This document shows positions 22,819-31,364 of a stretch of DNA of 32,905 nt, in pieces (the stretch's first letter is position 1; every line of letters begins with the position of its first letter). The notes below the pieces were generated by a model. The model worked only from the letters and a program-made list of their open reading frames with translations. It was not told the origin of the DNA and ran no database searches. The position numbers were made by a program, and so were the translations under genes. Origin of the DNA: Candidatus Brocadiia bacterium (lineage in GTDB: Bacteria > Planctomycetota > PUPC01); contig JAUWIN010000018.1 in assembly GCA_030605345.1 (NCBI GenBank), positions 1 through 32,905 of the forward strand, given 5' to 3'.

Positions 22819-23889
22819 ATGCTGGTGGAACGGTTTCGCCAGAACCCGCTCATAACGCCGCAGGCCATCGCGCCCAGCCGGGAAGGGTTCGAGGTGATCG
22901 GTACGTTCAATCCCGGTGCATTTGAGTTCAACGGCCGAGTCGGCTTGTTGGTGCGCGTGGCGGAGCGCCCGGTGAACAGGGAACCGGGAACGGTGCCGAT
23001 CCCGGTCTTCCATACGGCCGTCCATCCCCCGGGGACAAGGCTTATCAGCCTGCGGCGCGACGATCCCAAGTGGCGGTTCACAATGTGCATCGTGCAGCCG
23101 CGCGGGCCGGACAGCGCCCTCCACTCCTATTTGACAAACCTGAGCCACCTGCGGTTCGCGTGGAGCGAAGACGGCCGCGTGTTTCAGTTCGACGACGGCC
23201 CCGCTGGGACACTATGGCCGCAGGGCGAATGCGAAGCATTCGGCATCGAGGACCCGCGAGTCACCCAGGTGGGCCGGCTTTACCTCATCACATACACCGC
23301 TGTGAGCCCGCGCGGTATTTGTGTCGCATTGACCACGACCGTGGACTTCCACCTGTTCGCCCACCACGGTTTCATCCTTCCGCCGGAAAACAAGAACGCG
23401 TGTTTCTTTCCCCAGAAGGTCCGGGACGAATACCTCCTCCTGCATCGCCCGTCGGGGGGCTGGTGTAGGCCGGGGATATGGATGGCGCGGAGTCCAGACC
23501 TCATCCACTGGGGGGGCCACCAATTCGTGGCGGGGCCGAGGCGCGGCGCGTGGGATTCGACCCGCATCGGCGTCGGCCCGCCGCCGGTGCGGACAACCGA
23601 GGGATGGGTCGTGATCTATCACGGCTCCGGGCCGAGGGGATACTGCGTCGGCGCGATGCTGCTCGACCTCGAAGAGCCGGCCCGCGTTATCGCCCGGTCT
23701 GAAGTCCCGATTATGACTGCCGAGGCAGACTACGAAAAGAACGGATTCATCGGGGACGTGGTGTTCTGCAACGGGCTGGTCGAACGGCCCGACGGCGAGC
23801 TGTGGCTCTACTACGGCGGCGCCGACACCGTAACCGCGGGCGCACGATGCCGGGTCCGGGACATCCTCGATTCGCTCAAACAAGCGTAA
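22819..23889 (+). CDS. GH130-family glycoside phosphorylase/hydrolase
   Basis: GH130 enzymes act on beta-mannosides, mostly by phosphorolysis, on a five-bladed propeller. The 356 aa protein shows NPLITP and TFNPGAFEF near the N-terminus, GIEDPRVT (142-149) with the conserved Asp145, KNACFFPQKV, TRIGVGPPPVRTTEGW and the C-terminal YYGGADTVTA. Together these match the family throughout its length. Whether phosphate-binding residues for a phosphorylase are all present cannot be settled by eye. The ATG has AGGGGAAGAGA upstream. It is divergent from the KDG operon; the shared 213-bp region contains the kinase promoter but no convincing promoter for this gene. Confidence 0.88.
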   Translation: MLVERFRQNPLITPQAIAPSREGFEVIGTFNPGAFEFNGRVGLLVRVAERPVNREPGTVPIPVFHTAVHPPGTRLISLRRDDPKWRFTMCIVQPRGPDSALHSYLTNLSHLRFAWSEDGRVFQFDDGPAGTLWPQGECEAFGIEDPRVTQVGRLYLITYTAVSPRGICVALTTTVDFHLFAHHGFILPPENKNACFFPQKVRDEYLLLHRPSGGWCRPGIWMARSPDLIHWGGHQFVAGPRRGAWDSTRIGVGPPPVRTTEGWVVIYHGSGPRGYCVGAMLLDLEEPARVIARSEVPIMTAEADYEKNGFIGDVVFCNGLVERPDGELWLYYGGADTVTAGARCRVRDILDSLKQA

Positions 23890-23957
23890 AGTGAAGAGGA
23901 AAGAGGCGAAAAGGCAGCGGACGATGTTGCGCCGATGCAGAGCGGCACCCGAGGCGC

Positions 23958-25202
23958 TCAGTCGGGTCCAGACAGGACTAACGTTGCATTGTGTCCGCCG
24001 AACCCGAACGCATTGGAAAGAGCGGTCTTGACTCTCATCTCGCGCGCCTCATTGGGCACGCAGTCAACGTCGCACGCCGGGTCAGGCGTAAACTGATTGA
24101 TGGTAGGGTGAACCTTCTGCTCCTTAATGGAGAGACAAACTGCGATGACGGCGAGTGCGCCGGAGGCGCCAAGCAGGTGTCCGACCATGCTCTTGAGGCC
24201 GCTGACCGGGGGCTGGTCTGGTTTTTCACCAAACACTTTCCTCAGGGCGGCGCACTCCATGGCGTCGCCGAACGGCGTACCGGGCGAGTGGGTATTGACG
24301 TATGAAACCTCCTCCGGGCACAGATGTGCGTCCTGGAGGGCGAGTTTCATGGTCTCCGCGGCGACCTTGCCCTCTGGCTCGGGTGCGGTGATGTGGTAAG
24401 CGTCGCAGGTGGCCGCGTATCCGCATACTTCGGCATAGATGGTTGCGCCGCGTTTTTTTGCGTGTTCGAGCTCTTCCAGTATGATCACTCCGGCCCCCTC
24501 CCCGACGACGAACCCGTCGCGGTCCTTGTCAAACGGCCGTGAGGCGGTATCCGGATCGTCGTTGCGGGTGGACAGCGCTTTCATGTTTGCGAAGCCCGCG
24601 ATTCCGATGGGGATGAGCGGCGCTTCAGCCCCGCCTGTGATGACCAGGTCTGCGGCGCCGGAGCGTATGGCCAGCAGTGATTCCCCGATGGCGTGCGTGG
24701 CCGAGGCGCAGGCGGTGGTCACGTCGAAATTGGGCCCCCGCATGCCGGGGCGTATCGCGATGTTGCCGGCGGCGGCATTTGCCATCAATTTCGGGATAAG
24801 GAACGGGGAGACTCTCGACGGGCCGCCCTTGAGCAGGCGCCGGACTTGGGTTTCCATCTCGCTGAGCCCGCCGACACCGGTGCCGACGATTACACCGGCG
24901 CGGCGCGGGTCGAGGGAATCAGAACTGACACCCGAATCCCCCACCGCTTGGTCGGCCGCGGCAATGGAAAACTGGGTGAACCGGTCGAGCCGTCTGGCCT
25001 CCTTGGCATCCATCCAGACGCAGGGGTCGAAATCTTTGATCTCGCCCCCTATGGTGACATCTTGGCCGGAGGTGTCCCAGTTAGTGATTGTGGAGACGCC
25101 GCTCTTTCCGGCCAACGCCCCAGCCCAGAACGTGGGCACGTCCAGGCCAATTGGGGCAATAACACCCAGGCCAGTAATGACAGCGCGCCGCCTGTCACTC
25201 AT
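23958..25202 (-). CDS. fabF: Beta-ketoacyl-ACP synthase II (KAS II)
   Basis: FabF condenses acyl-ACP with malonyl-ACP in fatty acid elongation. The 414 aa length is standard. The catalytic Cys165 lies in TTACASATHAIG, His305 in YVNTHSPGTPFGDAME and Lys337/His342 in GLKSMVGHLLGASGA. The second motif differs from the usual NAHGTSTP: one of the two threonines near the phosphopantetheine is replaced by proline. The C-terminal NAFGFGGHNATLVL is typical. It starts 3 bp after the acyl carrier protein stop, so both are translated from one mRNA. The first residues MSDRRRAVITGLGVIAPIG fit the family start. Confidence 0.93.
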   Translation of the reverse strand: MSDRRRAVITGLGVIAPIGLDVPTFWAGALAGKSGVSTITNWDTSGQDVTIGGEIKDFDPCVWMDAKEARRLDRFTQFSIAAADQAVGDSGVSSDSLDPRRAGVIVGTGVGGLSEMETQVRRLLKGGPSRVSPFLIPKLMANAAAGNIAIRPGMRGPNFDVTTACASATHAIGESLLAIRSGAADLVITGGAEAPLIPIGIAGFANMKALSTRNDDPDTASRPFDKDRDGFVVGEGAGVIILEELEHAKKRGATIYAEVCGYAATCDAYHITAPEPEGKVAAETMKLALQDAHLCPEEVSYVNTHSPGTPFGDAMECAALRKVFGEKPDQPPVSGLKSMVGHLLGASGALAVIAVCLSIKEQKVHPTINQFTPDPACDVDCVPNEAREMRVKTALSNAFGFGGHNATLVLSGPD

Positions 25203-25205
25203 GAC

Positions 25206-25436
25206 CTACGTGTGCTCCTCTATGTATTTGACCGCGTCGCCGATGGTCTCTATCTTTTCGGCATCTTCATCGGGGATGTTCAGGTCAAACTCGTCTTCTA
25301 GTTCCATGATCAGTTCGACCTGGTCGAGCGAGTCGGCGCCCAAGTCGTTGATGAAAGACGTTTGATCGCTGATATCCTCCTTCTTGACGCCCATCCGCTC
25401 GGTCACAATATCGAATACCTTGTCCGCAACTGACAC
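25206..25436 (-). CDS. acpP: Acyl carrier protein
   Basis: This 76 aa acidic four-helix protein carries the growing acyl chain on a phosphopantetheine attached to Ser36 in [18 protein letters not shown]. The GTG start at 25436 is chosen because AAGGAGG lies seven bases upstream and it gives the standard ACP N-terminus ([16 protein letters not shown]). A longer frame beginning at 25505 would add an unlikely 23-residue basic extension. fabF follows immediately. AcpS at 2607 is the expected modifying enzyme. Confidence 0.95.
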   Translation of the reverse strand: MSVADKVFDIVTERMGVKKEDISDQTSFINDLGADSLDQVELIMELEDEFDLNIPDEDAEKIETIGDAVKYIEEHT

Positions 25437-25516
25437 GATCAACCCTCCTTGCTCCAGGCTTTGTGAGTGTACCTCCCTATGGCATCTCCTCAAGCGGCTA
25501 ATCAAACTTGGCGATA

Positions 25517-25545
25517 ATTATAGGAACGTCCGCCTGTCCTGTCAA
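25517..25545 (-). promoter_or_regulatory. Consensus sigma70 promoter of acpP-fabF
   Basis: On the minus strand a perfect TTGACA (25545-25540), exactly 17 bp, then a perfect TATAAT (25522-25517). The leader to the GTG start is about 75 nt. Nothing else is seen in 25546-25663. Confidence 0.8.
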
Positions 25546-25663
25546 ACCTGTTTTGGCCGCCGGCTGGAACTGCGGCCGGGACATCGTGCCCGCCGGGCGG
25601 CCGTCCTCCACCTCTGACAGCCGCACTCCGCGGATACTGGGTTCCGCCGAGCCCCAAATCGGT

Positions 25664-26437
25664 TCACAGTTTTTCCGCGATGAGTTCAGCGGCTTTCTTT
25701 CCGCTCATCAGCATGCCGCCGAAGATCGGCCCCATGCGTGGTGCTCCGAACACAGCGTTACAGCACATCCCCGCGGCGAAGACGCCGGGGAAGAACTCCT
25801 TGGTGTTTTCCACAATCATCCTCTCCCCTATGTCGGCGCACATCGGTCTTTCACCCAGGATTTTTCCGGTCTCGGTTTTCAATTCCGCTCCGGCCTTGTC
25901 CTGGATGATGTGGGCTATCTCCGCCGCGTGGCCGGTGGCGTCAACCAGATATTTCGACCGCACCGCCAGAGGATCGACGTGCAGGTGTGCGATTTCGACG
26001 GATCTCCAGTTGACCACTAGGCCGGTAACGCGCCCACCGGCCATCATTACGTCTTCTGCAGTCATCAGGTTGAATATTTGTGCCCCCGCCTTGCACGCGG
26101 CCGAGCAGATACTGGTGACGGCCTCGACGGCGTCCGCTGAGAAATAATCGTCCTCGAATGGTGTAGTTGTCACCCCGAATTCGTCGAGGACGTGCTTGCC
26201 TTCGTTCTGGACGACGATTTGGTTGAACATCATACCGCCGCCCCACATCCCGCCCCCGACGGAGAGCTTTCTTTCAAAAAGAACGACCTTCTTCTTTTGT
26301 CTGGCAAGGTAGTATGCGGCGGTCAGCCCCGCCGGCCCCCCGCCGATGATGGCGACGTCCGAGTCCAGGTTGTCGAGCATCTTGGCCGAGAAGCGCTGGA
26401 TAATCGCCCGCGAAATTTTCACATCGTCCAGTGCCAC
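25664..26437 (-). CDS. thi4: Sulfide-dependent adenosine diphosphate thiazole synthase (Thi4)
   Basis: Thi4 makes the thiazole moiety of thiamine from NAD, glycine and sulfur. The 257 aa flavoprotein-like fold has VAIIGGGPAGLTAAYYLA at 28-45, the loop GGGMWGGGMMFN, FEDDYFSADAVEAVT and the C-terminal GMCCNAVFGAPRMGPIFGGM. In the yeast enzyme a Cys donates sulfur and is used up; here the aligned position is His153 (HLHVDPL). That matches the archaeal-type Thi4 that uses free sulfide and turns over many times, and points to an anaerobic or sulfidic habitat. The start is GTG with AAGGAG upstream. No TPP riboswitch is visible in its leader. Confidence 0.9.
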   Translation of the reverse strand: MALDDVKISRAIIQRFSAKMLDNLDSDVAIIGGGPAGLTAAYYLARQKKKVVLFERKLSVGGGMWGGGMMFNQIVVQNEGKHVLDEFGVTTTPFEDDYFSADAVEAVTSICSAACKAGAQIFNLMTAEDVMMAGGRVTGLVVNWRSVEIAHLHVDPLAVRSKYLVDATGHAAEIAHIIQDKAGAELKTETGKILGERPMCADIGERMIVENTKEFFPGVFAAGMCCNAVFGAPRMGPIFGGMLMSGKKAAELIAEKL

Positions 26438-26494
26438 GTTCTGTCTCCTTCTTTGCGGTTATCAGTCACAGGTAGATACACAACAATAGCGCTG

Positions 26495-26522
26495 ATTATA
26501 GCCGCGCAAGGTGCAACTTCAA
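26495..26522 (-). promoter_or_regulatory. Promoter of thi4
   Basis: On the minus strand TTGAAG (26522-26517), a 16-bp spacer and a perfect TATAAT (26500-26495), 57 bp before the thi4 start. Confidence 0.6.
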
Positions 26523-26523
26523 G

Positions 26524-26552
26524 TGGCAAAACGCCCTGAAAAGACCTATAAT
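26524..26552 (+). promoter_or_regulatory. Candidate promoter of the ankyrin lipoprotein gene
   Basis: A perfect TATAAT at 26547-26552 with a weak -35 (TGGCAA at 26524-26529, 17-bp spacer). It is back to back with the thi4 promoter. Confidence 0.4.
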
Positions 26553-26600
26553 CCGCAAGACAAGTTTATGCTTCACCTGGAATAAGGTGGGACGAACGGC

Positions 26601-28229
26601 ATGAAAAGGCGATGGATTAGCTTCGCGCTTTTGCTGCTCGCTGGCTTGTGGGGATGCTCACAGGATACGACCATACACGAGGCAGCATCGACAGGTCAAG
26701 TGGACAGTGTCCGGGCCTTCCTTCATCGTGGTATCTCCGCTAACGTCCGCGACAGGAGCGGATGCCCGCCCCGCCATTGGGCGGCCATCGGCGGGCACAA
26801 GGCCGTGGCCGCACGGCTAGTGACGGAGGGGGCCGAGGTCAGCGCCGCGGTACAAGGCGGCCAGACGGCGCTCCATTTCGCCGCAGCCTGGGGCCACAAG
26901 GCGGTCGCCGAAGTGCTGCTGGCCGGCGGGGCTGACCCCAACGCCCGAGACAAGGCCGGGGAAACCCCAATGCACCAGGCGGCAATCAACGGCCACGAAG
27001 GTGTGGCGAAGTTGCTCCTGGCGAAAGGCGCCGATGCGAACGCAGCAGCCCACGACGGCCGCACCGCCCTGCACTTCGCTGCACGCTGGGGTAACAGGCC
27101 AGTGGCCCAATTGCTGCTGGCAGCCGGCGCAAACGTGGACGCTAAGGACAAGGCCGGCAAGACCCCGCTGCCGCTGGCCGTATTCAACCGCCACCCCCGC
27201 GTGGCTGAATTGCTGCTGGACAACGGAGCCACGGTCGGCGGAGAAACCAGGTACGGTGAGACCATGCTGCACCTGGCCGCAGTGAGAGCCGAGAAAACTC
27301 TCGCCGAATTGCTTCTGGCCAAGGGGGCGGATGTGAACGCGGCAAGCGACTCTGGCCGTACGCCGCTCCACTACGCCGCAAGCCGCGGCCACGACAAACT
27401 CATCCAGCTGTTGCTCGCTAACGGCGCCGAGGTCAACGCCAAGGCAGACGACGCAGAGACCCCGCTCCTTGCGGCAGTAGGAGGGAGCCACGAGACCGCG
27501 GTGGAATTGCTCGCAGCCGCAGGAGCCAACGTAAATGCAAGGACAATGCGAGGAGAGCCGGCACTGTTTCTGGCCGAGAGAAGTAACCGCCGAGACATCA
27601 CACAATATCTGCTGCGGAAGGGGGCCAACGTGAACGCGACAGTGGACCACGGCACGACCCTCCTGCATCGCGCAGCAGAACACGACGACAAGGCCCTGGC
27701 GGTCCTGCTGCTCGACAGCGGCGCCGAAGTGACCGCGAAAACTGACAGCGGCACCACCCCCCTGCATCTGGCCGCGCTCGAGGGCCACGCAGACCTGGCC
27801 AAGTTGCTTCTGGACAGCGGCGCCGGAGTGGGAACCCGCAAGGAGGACGGTTCCACGCCGTTACACCAGGCGGCAACAGGGGGCAGCAAGGCCGTGGCGA
27901 TGCTGCTCCTCGCGCGGGGCGCCGAGGTGGACGCGCGTGACGGCTTCAACATGACCCCTCTGCACGCGGCGGCGATGAAAGGCCACACAGATGTTGCGAA
28001 GGTGCTGCTCGACAACCGCGCCGACGTCAACGCGAAGATGGCCCAGGGATTCAGCCCGCTGCACTGGGCGGCCGTGAACGGGAGCAAACAGATGGCGGAA
28101 CTGCTCATCGCAGCGGGGGCGAACCTGAACGCAAGGAACAGTCAGGGCGACACGCCGCTGCAAAAAGCAGTCTCCGCGGAACAGCAAGAAGTCGCCGACT
28201 TACTCAGGAGACACGGAGCAAAGGAGTAG
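26601..28229 (+). CDS. Ankyrin-repeat lipoprotein (16 repeats)
   Basis: The 542 aa protein begins with a lipoprotein signal peptide: a basic start, a hydrophobic core and a lipobox-like LWGC with Cys19 as the lipidation site. Ser follows the Cys, which fits outer-membrane sorting by the E. coli rule. The remainder is a nearly unbroken array of 16 ankyrin repeats of 33 residues, each close to G-TPLH-AA--GH--VA-LLL--GA-VNA. Such solenoids bind other proteins; the partner is unknown. The ATG has AAGGTGG upstream. The next gene also encodes a probable lipoprotein with a repeat fold, so the pair may act together at the cell surface. Confidence 0.85.
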   Translation: MKRRWISFALLLLAGLWGCSQDTTIHEAASTGQVDSVRAFLHRGISANVRDRSGCPPRHWAAIGGHKAVAARLVTEGAEVSAAVQGGQTALHFAAAWGHKAVAEVLLAGGADPNARDKAGETPMHQAAINGHEGVAKLLLAKGADANAAAHDGRTALHFAARWGNRPVAQLLLAAGANVDAKDKAGKTPLPLAVFNRHPRVAELLLDNGATVGGETRYGETMLHLAAVRAEKTLAELLLAKGADVNAASDSGRTPLHYAASRGHDKLIQLLLANGAEVNAKADDAETPLLAAVGGSHETAVELLAAAGANVNARTMRGEPALFLAERSNRRDITQYLLRKGANVNATVDHGTTLLHRAAEHDDKALAVLLLDSGAEVTAKTDSGTTPLHLAALEGHADLAKLLLDSGAGVGTRKEDGSTPLHQAATGGSKAVAMLLLARGAEVDARDGFNMTPLHAAAMKGHTDVAKVLLDNRADVNAKMAQGFSPLHWAAVNGSKQMAELLIAAGANLNARNSQGDTPLQKAVSAEQQEVADLLRRHGAKE

Positions 28230-28249
28230 CGCACGGACGCCACTGTGAG

Positions 28250-28278
28250 TTGAGTCTTCAAGAGGTTTTTCGTATAGT
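28250..28278 (+). promoter_or_regulatory. Promoter of the beta-propeller lipoprotein gene
   Basis: TTGAGT at 28250-28255, a 17-bp spacer and TATAGT at 28273-28278, 42 bp before the ATG at 28321. Confidence 0.6.
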
Positions 28279-28320
28279 TAAACAGTGAGCGTGATGGCAC
28301 ATGTTACGGGAGACGGAGCA

Positions 28321-29433
28321 ATGTATAGAGCGAGAACAGGATTTTTGATTTTACTCGGGGCGGCCGTGTGGTTCGCCGGCGGATGCGGGCCTGGTGTGGA
28401 CGAACTCCTCCTGCCGACCGTCAGCGAGAACGGCAGCAGCATCGCCCACGTCGTTAAGTCGGACGGCAAGATGTACGTGGTTAAAGACGCCGAGCGTGTC
28501 GGCGGAACGTACGACAGCGTCGGCCAGCCGGTCCTCAGTCCCGATGGCCGCTCGGTGGCGTTTGCCGCCGTATCCGGTGGCGCCGCATTTGTTGTTAAGG
28601 ATGGCGAACAAATTGGCGCACAGTATGACGGGGTCGGAACTCCGGTGTACAGCCCTGATGGCAATTCGCTGGCTTATACCGCGCAGAACAAGGGAAAATG
28701 GTTTGTAGTGAGAGATGCACAGCGAATAAGCGCGGAGACCTACGCGCGGGTCGGACAGCCAGTATTCAGTCCGGACGGCGGCTCTGTCGCGTTCACCGCG
28801 TCCACGTCCGAGAAGGCCTTCGTCGTCAAGGACGGTGTACCCATGAAGCCACAATACGACTTGGAACCCGGGCGTATGTTTCACATGTACGACCTTGTTC
28901 TGTTGTCGGACGCCAGGTCCTTGGCTTATGTCATCCGACAGGACGAACAGATGTTCGTGGTCGAAGGCGGGAAAGAGACGCAGAGCTACGATGCCATTCG
29001 CCTTCTGGTTTCCAACGCCGACGGCACTGTGCTGGCGTACTCTGCGGATGCCACCGGGAAGTGCTTTGTTCTGCGGGATGGAGAGCGGATCGGGGGCGTC
29101 TATGACAAGGTTTGTGGGCTGGTGTTCGGGCCGGACGGAAGGATGGTCGCGTTCGCCGCGCAGTCCGGCGGCGAATGGGTTGTGGTGAAGGACGGTTCAA
29201 TAGTAAGCGAGGGCTATGAAGGGCATATGGGGGACATTGTGCTGAGTCCGGACGGCCAATCCGTGGCGTTCACGGTTCAGATAGAGGGCAAAATGTTCGT
29301 GGTGAAGGATGGCGCCAAGGTAGCTGAATCCTACGACACAATGTCCGATCTGCGAACGAGTGCCGACGGCAGCCGATTTGTCTTCGCCGGCATCCGTGGG
29401 AAAGCCATCTCGCGCGTCGAGGTCGCGTGGTAA
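28321..29433 (+). CDS. Beta-propeller (TolB/WD40-like) probable lipoprotein
   Basis: The 370 aa product has a hydrophobic signal ending in FAGGC, with Cys22 as the probable lipidation site; the Ala at -3 is not ideal for a lipobox. It is followed by eight tandem repeats of about 37-45 residues plus a short C-terminal strand set that could close the ring. Each repeat follows the pattern SPDG-SVAF-A---GK-FVVKDG----YD. TolB-type propellers use the SPDG turn in the same way. Repeat 4 has a longer insertion (LEPGRMFHMYD). The ATG at 28321 follows GGGAGACGGAG; an upstream GTG at 28285 is unlikely because it would precede the signal peptide. The function is unknown. Confidence 0.8.
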   Translation: MYRARTGFLILLGAAVWFAGGCGPGVDELLLPTVSENGSSIAHVVKSDGKMYVVKDAERVGGTYDSVGQPVLSPDGRSVAFAAVSGGAAFVVKDGEQIGAQYDGVGTPVYSPDGNSLAYTAQNKGKWFVVRDAQRISAETYARVGQPVFSPDGGSVAFTASTSEKAFVVKDGVPMKPQYDLEPGRMFHMYDLVLLSDARSLAYVIRQDEQMFVVEGGKETQSYDAIRLLVSNADGTVLAYSADATGKCFVLRDGERIGGVYDKVCGLVFGPDGRMVAFAAQSGGEWVVVKDGSIVSEGYEGHMGDIVLSPDGQSVAFTVQIEGKMFVVKDGAKVAESYDTMSDLRTSADGSRFVFAGIRGKAISRVEVAW

Positions 29434-29482
29434 AGGTCGAATTGGTTCACGCTAAACAGGCGGCCTGGTGCTGCGGCAAGGT

Positions 29483-29511
29483 TTGAACATTAGCCATTTA
29501 TGGCCTATAAT
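29483..29511 (+). promoter_or_regulatory. Promoter of the first prepilin-toroid gene
   Basis: TTGAAC at 29483-29488, a 17-bp spacer and a perfect TATAAT at 29506-29511. It is followed by a leader of about 90 nt that is conserved in the second copy. A dyad (GCCAT-TT-ATGGC, 29493-29504) fills most of the spacer. Confidence 0.65.
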
Positions 29512-29605
29512 TATATGTGTGGGTATCTCCCGCGGTGTCGTTCGACCCTGAGACGCTCACGGCCGAAGGGTTGTCAGGCCAACAGAAGCATAGAGGTCTG
29601 AAAAC

Positions 29606-31267
29606 ATGAAGACCAACCGAATCAGGATGGGGTTCACGTTGACCGAAATGCTGGTGGTCATCTCCATCATCATCATACTGCTCTCCTTCTTCATTGTAAC
29701 TATTAATGGGATATACGTTCACCTGATGAAGTTAAAATGCCAGCACCACATGGAGCAAATCTGGCACGCCTGCCAGGCGTATTCCTCTGAGAACCGAGGG
29801 TTGTTGCCGCCAGCTTGGAGCTACGACACAGGTCGGGCGTGGTACGAAGCTCTGTATGATGGGGGTTACATTGACAACGAAGACCTCATCAGGTGCCCCG
29901 TCTCGGAAGAGGCGGTAACGTCTGGCGAATCGGGCTACACCCCGCCCTCATGTTCCCAGGGCCACGAAACGGTCGCGAAGGTGCTGAATTGGCTTGATGC
30001 TAACCCTGAGTGGCATACAAACCCGAAATATCCGGGTGTGACGGGACTGGGGGTGCGCGCCTTCCTCGGAGCAGGATATGACACTGGGCATTCTCGCTAT
30101 GGAGATACCATAAGCAATGCATTATACTATCTTATGAACTGCGGGAGCTTTGACGACTACTCCTACAGTGGCTACAACAATGGTATATGTACCATGGCAT
30201 TGTGTGATGCTTACGCGTTGATGGGAGATGTGGACATTGGGGGGCACAGTTTGAAAGCAAAGGCGGCAAGCGCTGCTTCCCATCTTGTCCAAATTCAAAA
30301 GAATTCCGGGGGATTCCCCTACGGCTGGGAGTACTACAACGGCAACGACAACTCCACCAACGTCTGGGCGTTCCAGGGGTTGTGGTCGGCAGGGAACGCT
30401 GGTCTGGTAGACTTAGAAGGGACGACGGTAAAAGGGAAAATCGACCATTACCTCGAAAACTGTACGGATGCAGATCAACTAGGGACAGGCGGGGCAGGAT
30501 ACCAGTTCTCAGGACCTCTCAACAACAAGTTCGCTGCTCAGGGCTACAGCGATAACATGTCGCCTTGGCGGATGACCGCAGCTACCCTCGCCGTCAGGCT
30601 CTTGATGGGGCGAAAACCCACGAGCACAGAGGCACAGAACCAGCTCAACTGGCTCAGCACATCCGAATACCACGGCATCGCCACAGACGGTGATGACTAC
30701 ATATGGTGGGCTACGAATGCAGACACCGCCAACAGTGTGTACTTTATCTACTACATGACCATCGCCCTGCACCAATTTGGCGGCGGGAAGTGGGACGATT
30801 GGCTCGACGCCATGGTGGATCCGCTTATCGAGGCGGGCACGCCCGTAGGCGAGGACCAGCTATACTACGAAGAATCTAAAGTGCCTTACGGAGATTATGG
30901 AGGGATCGCCTACCCCACCGCGCTCGCTGCTATGGTGTTCGAAATGACCTCGGCGGACTTCTTCCCCGGTTCCAAATGGTTTGTCTCCGGCCAGCACAGT
31001 TATGGATACAACGAACTGGTGGGGCAGAACCGCCGGACCCCAGCTGGCGACACGATTATACTGATGGACTATACCCAATGGGCAATCAGGGATGGGGACA
31101 AAGAACGATACATCGCCCCACGCCACGGCGGCAAGATCAACATCCTGTTCGGTGACGGCCACGTCGAAGCGCTGACCAAGGACGAAATCACCGAAGAGGT
31201 CGATATCAACGAAGAGACCACGACGCGGATCAAACACGGGATGCTGACACTTGAGCCCGCCGACTGA
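29606..31267 (+). CDS. Pseudopilin fused to a squalene-cyclase-like alpha/alpha-toroid domain (copy 1)
   Basis: The 553 aa protein begins with a class III prepilin signal: basic MKTNRIRMG, cleavage before FTLTEMLVVIS with Glu at +5, and a hydrophobic helix to about residue 40. Residues about 110-430 resemble planctomycete squalene-cyclase/prenyltransferase-type repeat proteins: GVTGLGVRAFLGAGYDT, ICTMALCDAYALMGD, NVWAFQGLWSAGNAGL, GGAGYQF and WRMTAATLAVRLLMGRKP. No DxDD catalytic motif is seen, so a binding or structural role is more likely than cyclisation. The C-terminus carries the H-x9-DG motif (RHGGKINILFGDGHVEAL) typical of planctomycete-type pseudopilins. GAGG lies upstream of the ATG. 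It would be processed by a prepilin peptidase and exported by a type II secretion/type IV pilus-like machine, none of which is in the window. Confidence 0.85.
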   Translation: MKTNRIRMGFTLTEMLVVISIIIILLSFFIVTINGIYVHLMKLKCQHHMEQIWHACQAYSSENRGLLPPAWSYDTGRAWYEALYDGGYIDNEDLIRCPVSEEAVTSGESGYTPPSCSQGHETVAKVLNWLDANPEWHTNPKYPGVTGLGVRAFLGAGYDTGHSRYGDTISNALYYLMNCGSFDDYSYSGYNNGICTMALCDAYALMGDVDIGGHSLKAKAASAASHLVQIQKNSGGFPYGWEYYNGNDNSTNVWAFQGLWSAGNAGLVDLEGTTVKGKIDHYLENCTDADQLGTGGAGYQFSGPLNNKFAAQGYSDNMSPWRMTAATLAVRLLMGRKPTSTEAQNQLNWLSTSEYHGIATDGDDYIWWATNADTANSVYFIYYMTIALHQFGGGKWDDWLDAMVDPLIEAGTPVGEDQLYYEESKVPYGDYGGIAYPTALAAMVFEMTSADFFPGSKWFVSGQHSYGYNELVGQNRRTPAGDTIILMDYTQWAIRDGDKERYIAPRHGGKINILFGDGHVEALTKDEITEEVDINEETTTRIKHGMLTLEPAD

Positions 31268-31273
31268 ACATTA

Positions 31274-31292
31274 CCAAGCGCGGCCAGCTTGG
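31274..31292 (+). terminator. Weak hairpin just after copy 1
   Basis: CCAAGC/GCTTGG stem (6 bp) with a 7-nt loop starts 7 bp after the stop codon. There is no T-run after it, so termination is doubtful. No other structure is seen in 31293-31352. Confidence 0.3.
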
Positions 31293-31364
31293 GTGATGTG
31301 TTAGCGCGTTTCTGCCCTGCCCTATTTTACACCATGATGTCGGATCACGGCGCTGTGGCAAGGT

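Noticed and set aside
26438..26600. TPP riboswitch upstream of thi4
   Set aside because: The thi4 leader is only about 50 nt after the predicted promoter and lacks the conserved CTGAGA and related core motifs.
26817..27788. Minus-strand open frame of 323 codons across the ankyrin gene
   Set aside because: It is the antisense of a regular 33-codon repeat, which creates a long periodic open frame by itself.
29606..31267. Active squalene-hopene or terpene cyclase
   Set aside because: No DxDD-type catalytic motif is visible in the toroid region, and the protein carries a pseudopilin export signal; only the fold resemblance is claimed.
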